Positions 13,103-16,150 of a DNA stretch of 16,150 bases are shown here, piece by piece. Within the stretch, counting starts at the first letter, position 1; the number at the start of each line of letters is the position of its first letter. Position numbers and translations under genes: made by a program. The notes beneath the pieces were generated by a model that worked only from the letters and a program-made list of their open reading frames with translations, was not told where the DNA came from and searched no databases. The stretch covers positions 1 through 16,150 of the forward strand of contig CAZXTL010000034.1 of assembly GCA_964643725.1 (NCBI GenBank), read 5' to 3'. The stretch is from DYQY01 sp964643725. GTDB lineage: Bacteria > Margulisbacteria > Riflemargulisbacteria > GWF2-35-9 > DYQY01.

Positions 13103-13766
13103 CCTTGAGTTTATTTATCGTGAAATAGATACAAGACTAATAGATGCTCCAAGGCTGTATATTTCACATGAGTTAAAAGATATTATTGATATTCAAGATA
13201 AAGCCTTTAAGGTTTTGGTTTCCTCGGTTATTAGCTTAAGGACTAAAGAAGCAGTAACTTGGAAAGTTTCTGAAAATGTTTTTGCAAAGATTAAGAACTA
13301 CCAACAACTAATGAACCAATCAACCATTGAACTAATGAACCTCCTGTATCCTTGTGGTTTTTATAAAAGAAAAGCAGAGCAGTTAAAGAAAATTGCAGAG
13401 ATAATTTTAACTAAGTATCAGGGCAAGACGCCTGATAAGTTAGAGGAGCTATTAGAATTACCAGGGGTGGGTCGTAAAGTTGCTAATCTAGTGATTACTG
13501 AGGTTTTTGATGAAGAGGGGATTTGTGTTGATACGCACGTGCACAGAATAGCAAATAGATGGCAGTGGGTAAAAACTAGTTTAGCTGACGAGACCGAAAT
13601 GAAATTACGTCAAGTTTTGCCTAAGAAGTATTGGAAATCGATAAATCAATATTTAGTTTTGCTAGGTCAAAATATTTGTCTTCCTCGTAATCCAAAATGC
13701 AAAGAATGTTTTTTAAGTAATAAGTGTCCTTGTGTTTCTTCTTCCAATGAACGATTGAACGATTGA
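13086..13766 (+). CDS. nth: Endonuclease III (DNA glycosylase/AP lyase)
   Basis: A 226-aa protein. It has the helix-hairpin-helix LLELPGVGRKVANLV with the catalytic Lys (K131), the catalytic Asp in CVDTHVHRIANRW (D149), and a C-terminal 4Fe-4S loop C-X6-C-X2-C-X5-C (C198, C205, C208, C214). It removes oxidised pyrimidines and nicks abasic sites in base excision repair. The frame is open from 13047, but that start lies well inside the PLD gene. The ATG at 13086 overlaps it by only 17 nt, follows a purine-rich GGAAAGAAG, and yields MINFNDLEFIYREI as a normal N-terminus. Residues about 73-85 are encoded by an 8-bp phased repeat (13309-13340), yet the domain keeps normal length. The gene ends next to another array. 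Confidence 0.94.
   Translation: MINFNDLEFIYREIDTRLIDAPRLYISHELKDIIDIQDKAFKVLVSSVISLRTKEAVTWKVSENVFAKIKNYQQLMNQSTIELMNLLYPCGFYKRKAEQLKKIAEIILTKYQGKTPDKLEELLELPGVGRKVANLVITEVFDEEGICVDTHVHRIANRWQWVKTSLADETEMKLRQVLPKKYWKSINQYLVLLGQNICLPRNPKCKECFLSNKCPCVSSSNERLND
13309..13340. repeat. Four-unit 8-bp phased array inside nth
   Basis: The octamers are TAATGAAC, CAATCAAC, CATTGAAC and TAATGAAC, with C at 13316, 13324, 13332 and 13340. A degenerate fifth unit (CCAACAAC, 13301-13308) precedes them. Unlike copies at 6425, 10753 and 13745, it is coding (within QLMNQSTIELMNLL). Chance similarity is possible but three intergenic arrays nearby make it notable. Confidence 0.55.
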
Positions 13767-13776
13767 ACCAGTGAAC
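13745..13776. repeat. Four-unit 8-bp phased array, copy 3
   Basis: The octamers are CAATGAAC, GATTGAAC, GATTGAAC and CAGTGAAC, with C at 13752, 13760, 13768 and 13776. The array covers the nth stop codon (13764-13766) and ends one base before the next gene's -10 box. Confidence 0.7.
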
Positions 13777-13783
13777 ATATAAT
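13755..13783 (+). promoter_or_regulatory. Promoter of the zinc-ribbon TPR gene
   Basis: TTGAAC (13755-13760), the end of the second octamer unit, lies exactly 17 bp before a perfect TATAAT (13778-13783). Six bases later the ATG begins at 13790. There is no Shine-Dalgarno, so a leaderless mRNA is predicted. Confidence 0.65.
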
Positions 13784-13789
13784 AAAAAC

Positions 13790-14407
13790 ATGTATTGTAC
13801 TTATTGTGAGAAATTAGTTTCCGATAAAATGGCTGTTAGACGTCAGTTCTGTCCCTATTGTGGCAGAAAATTACATTGGTTTGGTATTCCTGAGGTTGAG
13901 CTTAGCAAACCGATTATGCAAGCTATCTTGAAGAGAAAGAATTTTCTTGTAAGGCAAAAGCTTGAGGGTATTAAGGAATATTATTTTAAACAAAGAGATG
14001 TTGATCTTGCTTTTATTGAGATACAAGATTCATTACAAATCAATCCAAATAATATTAAAGCAAGGTTTCAGTTAGGATTATATTATTATGAAAAAAAACG
14101 TTTTGATAAAGCTAACGAAGAATTTTTACATGTTGTAGAATTAGACGACACAAATAAAGATGCTTTATTTAATTTAGCTAATATAGCTGTAGAGAATGAA
14201 GAGTATGAGCAAGCTATTGATTATTGCAACAGGATATTGGCAGTTGAGCCTAATAATATTAATGCCTTGTATAATAAGGCAGTAGGTCTTTATTATTTAG
14301 GTGATTTCGATTCATCTTTGGGAGCTTTTCGCGTAATTCTAGACATAGATGAGGATAACGAAGCTGTAAAACAGGCGATTCAAGAATTATCAGCAAAATT
14401 CAATTAA
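13790..14407 (+). CDS. Zinc-ribbon and TPR-repeat protein
   Basis: A 205-aa soluble protein. An N-terminal zinc ribbon (C3, C6, C21, C24: YCTYC and FCPYCGRK) is followed by a helical linker and about four tetratricopeptide repeats from residue 64. The clear ones are ARFQLGLYYYEKKRFDKANEEF, ALFNLANIAVENEEYEQAIDYC and ALYNKAVGLYYLGDFDSSLGAF (each given here only in part of its 34-residue unit). No signal peptide or membrane helix is present. The domains suggest a protein-binding scaffold; no specific role can be assigned. It has its own promoter in the octamer array at the end of nth and is predicted to be leaderless. Confidence 0.82.
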   Translation: MYCTYCEKLVSDKMAVRRQFCPYCGRKLHWFGIPEVELSKPIMQAILKRKNFLVRQKLEGIKEYYFKQRDVDLAFIEIQDSLQINPNNIKARFQLGLYYYEKKRFDKANEEFLHVVELDDTNKDALFNLANIAVENEEYEQAIDYCNRILAVEPNNINALYNKAVGLYYLGDFDSSLGAFRVILDIDEDNEAVKQAIQELSAKFN

Positions 14408-14449
14408 ATTATTAAGTGGGATTTTTCTAACATTTTTTCGATAAGTTAA

Positions 14450-14468
14450 TATAAGAAATCTTCTTATA
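14450..14468. promoter_or_regulatory. 19-bp palindrome, candidate operator
   Basis: TATAAGAA-ATC-TTCTTATA has 8-bp perfect arms around a 3-bp centre. It overlaps a -10-like TATAAA (14465-14470) and ends 22 nt before the ATG at 14491. The size and symmetry suit a dimeric regulator site. A weak RNA hairpin is the alternative. No convincing -35 is visible. Confidence 0.5.
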
Positions 14469-14490
14469 AACAGTTTTATTGGAGCGGGTA

Positions 14491-15411
14491 ATGCAAAGAA
14501 AAATTGTAGCTGAATCATCAATTTCCTGGGGACCATTATTTGAGCATGCTGATTTAACAAGGAAGTATGCGTTATATTCTAAAGAGATGGATACTCTTCT
14601 TTCTTATGATCAATGGGAAGGAGCATACCAAAGTCATCTTATTGGTAGACCATTGTGTCAGAGTAGTCTGCAAAGATATGAATGGTTGAAAACTGAAATA
14701 GGACGTATTCATGATTTGTTTACAGGAAAGCAACTAGCGGTTTTTTTTACTGCTGAAGAAATCAGAACAATATTGCCTAAACTTAAGCTTCGTATTAATA
14801 CTATTGCTATAGAACTGAGTAATAATACAGGTAATCCAACAGGTCGTAATTTAGATGAATATGACTTAACAGAAATGCGAGATGAAATGAGTGCATTAGA
14901 GTTGGAAACAGATTACCTTAATTTATTATTAGGTAAAATGTGCCAGAGAAAAATAAATATAATTTTTGATAGAGAAGAGGGAATAGAAGAAAACCGTCAG
15001 GATAGATCCAATCCTTCTTTAGAACCACATAAAAGAAATATTCCATCAGATGGACCTTCCCATTCAACAATAAATTTAATTAATGCCGATCAAAATAAAA
15101 GAAATATAATAGCCGCATTATTTTTACAACCAGACACTCATCCAAAAAGAAATATTTTAGATATTGAAGGCAATATTTTATCTAGTAAAAACGATATTGG
15201 GGAAATGCTATCAACATATTCGTATTTTTTACTAACAGATAGTGGATTAAAGCCCTTTGTTTGTTTAACGGATGTTTACGATTATCTTCTCTTAAATACA
15301 GACGAAAATAGAAGTAAAGTAGTCAAATTTAGGATAATTTCTGAATATGATAAAAGTAATGGGCATCATGTCCGGGAAAGTGTAAGCACGTATCATGTAA
15401 CTCACGAATAA
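14491..15411 (+). CDS. Unrecognised 306-aa protein
   Basis: No known family is recognised. The product is soluble, with no signal peptide or membrane helix. Residues 1-165 look mainly helical (for example KMCQ preceded by EMRDEMSALELETDYLNLLL). Residues about 170-205 are polar and likely disordered, and a mixed C-terminal part ends in a histidine-rich stretch (GHHVRESVSTYHVTHE). KRNI occurs three times between about 178 and 225. The frame also has a TTG at 14479, but the ATG at 14491 with GGAG (14481-14484) six bases before it is clearly better. It stands alone, with an 83-nt upstream gap holding a palindrome and a separate promoter after it. Base composition is AT-rich like the neighbours. 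Confidence 0.7.
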   Translation: MQRKIVAESSISWGPLFEHADLTRKYALYSKEMDTLLSYDQWEGAYQSHLIGRPLCQSSLQRYEWLKTEIGRIHDLFTGKQLAVFFTAEEIRTILPKLKLRINTIAIELSNNTGNPTGRNLDEYDLTEMRDEMSALELETDYLNLLLGKMCQRKINIIFDREEGIEENRQDRSNPSLEPHKRNIPSDGPSHSTINLINADQNKRNIIAALFLQPDTHPKRNILDIEGNILSSKNDIGEMLSTYSYFLLTDSGLKPFVCLTDVYDYLLLNTDENRSKVVKFRIISEYDKSNGHHVRESVSTYHVTHE

Positions 15412-15417
15412 AATAGG

Positions 15418-15445
15418 TTGACATTTTTTTTATACATGATATCAT
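15418..15445 (+). promoter_or_regulatory. arsR-type gene promoter with overlapping palindrome
   Basis: A perfect -35 TTGACA (15418-15423) lies 16 bp before TATCAT (15440-15445, 5 of 6). The perfect 10-bp palindrome ATGATATCAT (15436-15445) overlaps the -10. A second pair, ATATC (15447-15451) and GATAT (15462-15466), lies just downstream. Both are plausible sites for autorepression by the encoded ArsR-family protein. Confidence 0.65.
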
Positions 15446-15475
15446 TATATCCAGATATTAAGATATGAGGTTTTT

Positions 15476-15748
15476 ATGGATAAATGTGAACAATTGAGTG
15501 AGGTTTTTAAAGTTTTAGGTAATCCTGTTAGATTGTCTGTTTTGAAACATGTGTCTGGCGTAGAGTGTTGTGTGTCAGAGATAGAGGGGAAATTAAATTT
15601 ACCACAATCTACTGTTTCACAGCACCTTTCTGTTTTAAAGAGGATGGGAATAGTTAAGCCAGTAAGACAGCATAAAGAGGTTACTTATGTTTTGGTGAAT
15701 GATTTTGTAAAAGAATTGTTGGGTCTTTGTTGTAAGTATTCATCTTAG
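15476..15748 (+). CDS. ArsR/SmtB-family transcriptional regulator
   Basis: A 90-aa winged-helix protein of normal family length. LSEVFKVLGNPVRLSVLKHV forms the first helices, LNLPQSTVSQHLSVLKRMGIV is the DNA-recognition helix-turn-helix, and KEVTYVLVND is the wing. These proteins are dimers that leave DNA when metal or reactive sulfur/oxygen species bind. Cysteines are C4, the pair C31-C32 (where ArsR has its metal-binding ELCVC) and the pair C85-C86 in the last helix. They suggest a thiol- or metal-based sensor; the ligand is unknown. GAGG (15467-15470) precedes the ATG. A consensus promoter with palindromes suggests autoregulation. The downstream trxA gene may be a target, which is inference. 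Confidence 0.9.
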   Translation: MDKCEQLSEVFKVLGNPVRLSVLKHVSGVECCVSEIEGKLNLPQSTVSQHLSVLKRMGIVKPVRQHKEVTYVLVNDFVKELLGLCCKYSS

Positions 15749-15777
15749 CAGTAGCTTTGGTAGAATATAGTAAATAA

Positions 15778-15849
15778 ACCCTCTACTTTCAGGAGAGGGT
15801 GGCAGTAAAAATATAATAAAAAGATCCTTACTTATTCTGCCGGGTGAGG
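15778..15849 (+). repeat. 72-nt two-stem dispersed element, copy B
   Basis: Stem 1 pairs ACCCTCT (15778-15784) with AGAGGGT (15794-15800). Stem 2 pairs GGCAG (15801-15805) with CTGCC (15837-15841) around about 31 AT-rich bases. It ends GCCGGGTGAGG (15839-15849), directly before the trxA Shine-Dalgarno. A possible -10, TATAGT (15766-15771), with a poor -35, would start the transcript at about the first base of the element, making it the trxA leader. Confidence 0.7.
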
Positions 15850-15866
15850 TTAATAGGAGGAAGAAA

Positions 15867-16150
15867 ATGGTTTTACAAGTAACAGATGATAATTTTAAGG
15901 CAGAGGTTTTAGATCAAAAGGATAAGTTGGTAGTAGTAGATTTTTTTGCTGATTGGTGTGGGCCTTGTAAGATGATGGCTCCGGTGCTTGATCAGGTGTC
16001 TTTACAGTTAGGCGACAGGGCTAAGATTGTTAAGTTGAACACTGATAATAATCAAGATACTTCTATGCAATATCAGATTACTGGTATCCCATGTTTAATA
16101 GTTTTTAAGAATGGCAAAGAAGTCGAACGGTTAGTCGGCTTTAGACCAGC
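15867..16150 (+). CDS. trxA: Thioredoxin (partial, 3' end outside window)
   Basis: 94 codons are visible. MVLQVTDDNF begins a classic thioredoxin, the active site WCGPC lies at residues 30-34 (C31, C34) in VVDFFADWCGPCK, and the cis-proline stretch TGIPCLIVFKNGKEVER follows, with a Cys after the cis-Pro where Thr is common. It reduces protein disulfides in the cytoplasm and is recharged by thioredoxin reductase (trxB at 10819). AGGAGG (15855-15860), six bases before the ATG, is the strongest ribosome-binding site in the window. It follows the ArsR-type gene and a structured repeat, so thiol-responsive control is possible but unproven. Confidence 0.96.
   Translation, partial: MVLQVTDDNFKAEVLDQKDKLVVVDFFADWCGPCKMMAPVLDQVSLQLGDRAKIVKLNTDNNQDTSMQYQITGIPCLIVFKNGKEVERLVGFRP

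Noticed and set aside
15018..15170. KRNI repeats in the orphan protein as a real internal repeat
   Set aside because: The shared core is only four residues (AAAAGAAAT in DNA) with unrelated flanks, so chance in AT-rich sequence is likely.

Overview
This is an AT-rich bacterial stretch with genes packed almost entirely on the + strand. It opens with the 3' end of groEL (GGM-repeat tail) and closes inside a thioredoxin gene. The combination of a ClpC-type unfoldase carrying a McsA-like zinc ribbon, the DXP-type vitamin B6 enzyme PdxJ, and an RlpA-like double-psi barrel protein argues against a typical Firmicute or proteobacterium. It fits an uncultured lineage better, for example the Margulisbacteria/Cyanobacteria neighbourhood. 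That placement is an inference with low confidence; no rRNA is present.

Layout. (1) 1-340: groEL end, a strong intrinsic terminator and a 72-nt two-stem repeat. (2) 388-6310: a likely operon of O-antigen ligase/polymerase-like membrane protein, membrane-anchored TPR protein, polyprenyl-phosphate sugar transferase, secreted RlpA-like protein and pdxJ. Junctions are overlapping or only a few nt long. (3) 6338-10740: a GC-rich dRS3-like palindrome, then a McsA-ClpC fusion, a Xer tyrosine recombinase and an M50 site-2 protease, abutting one another. (4) 10753-12200: trxB and rpiB, overlapping by ATGA. (5) 12202-12551: a previously uncalled 39-codon minus-strand gene with a very strong Shine-Dalgarno, then tRNA-Met(CAT) with its own promoter. 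(6) 12599-14407: a secreted PLD-family protein, endonuclease III and a zinc-ribbon TPR protein. (7) 14450-16150: an unrecognised 306-aa protein behind a 19-bp palindrome, an ArsR-family regulator, a second copy of the two-stem repeat, and trxA (cut by the window edge).

Most unusual signals. First, four genes have a -10 box only 6-8 nt before the ATG and no Shine-Dalgarno, so they look leaderless (388, 6471, 12599, 13790); genes inside operons mostly do have Shine-Dalgarno sequences. Second, exactly four 8-bp units ending in AAC occur just upstream of -10 boxes at three promoters, and a related array lies inside the nth coding sequence. Third, two distant 72-nt elements (269-340 and 15778-15849) share a two-stem fold with three compensatory base-pair changes. 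Several gene starts are revised: clpC to 6471 (the longer frame translates the palindrome as MDSRLRGND), the M50 protease to 10048, nth to 13086, the sugar transferase to 3517, the PLD protein to 12599 and the 306-aa protein to 14491.
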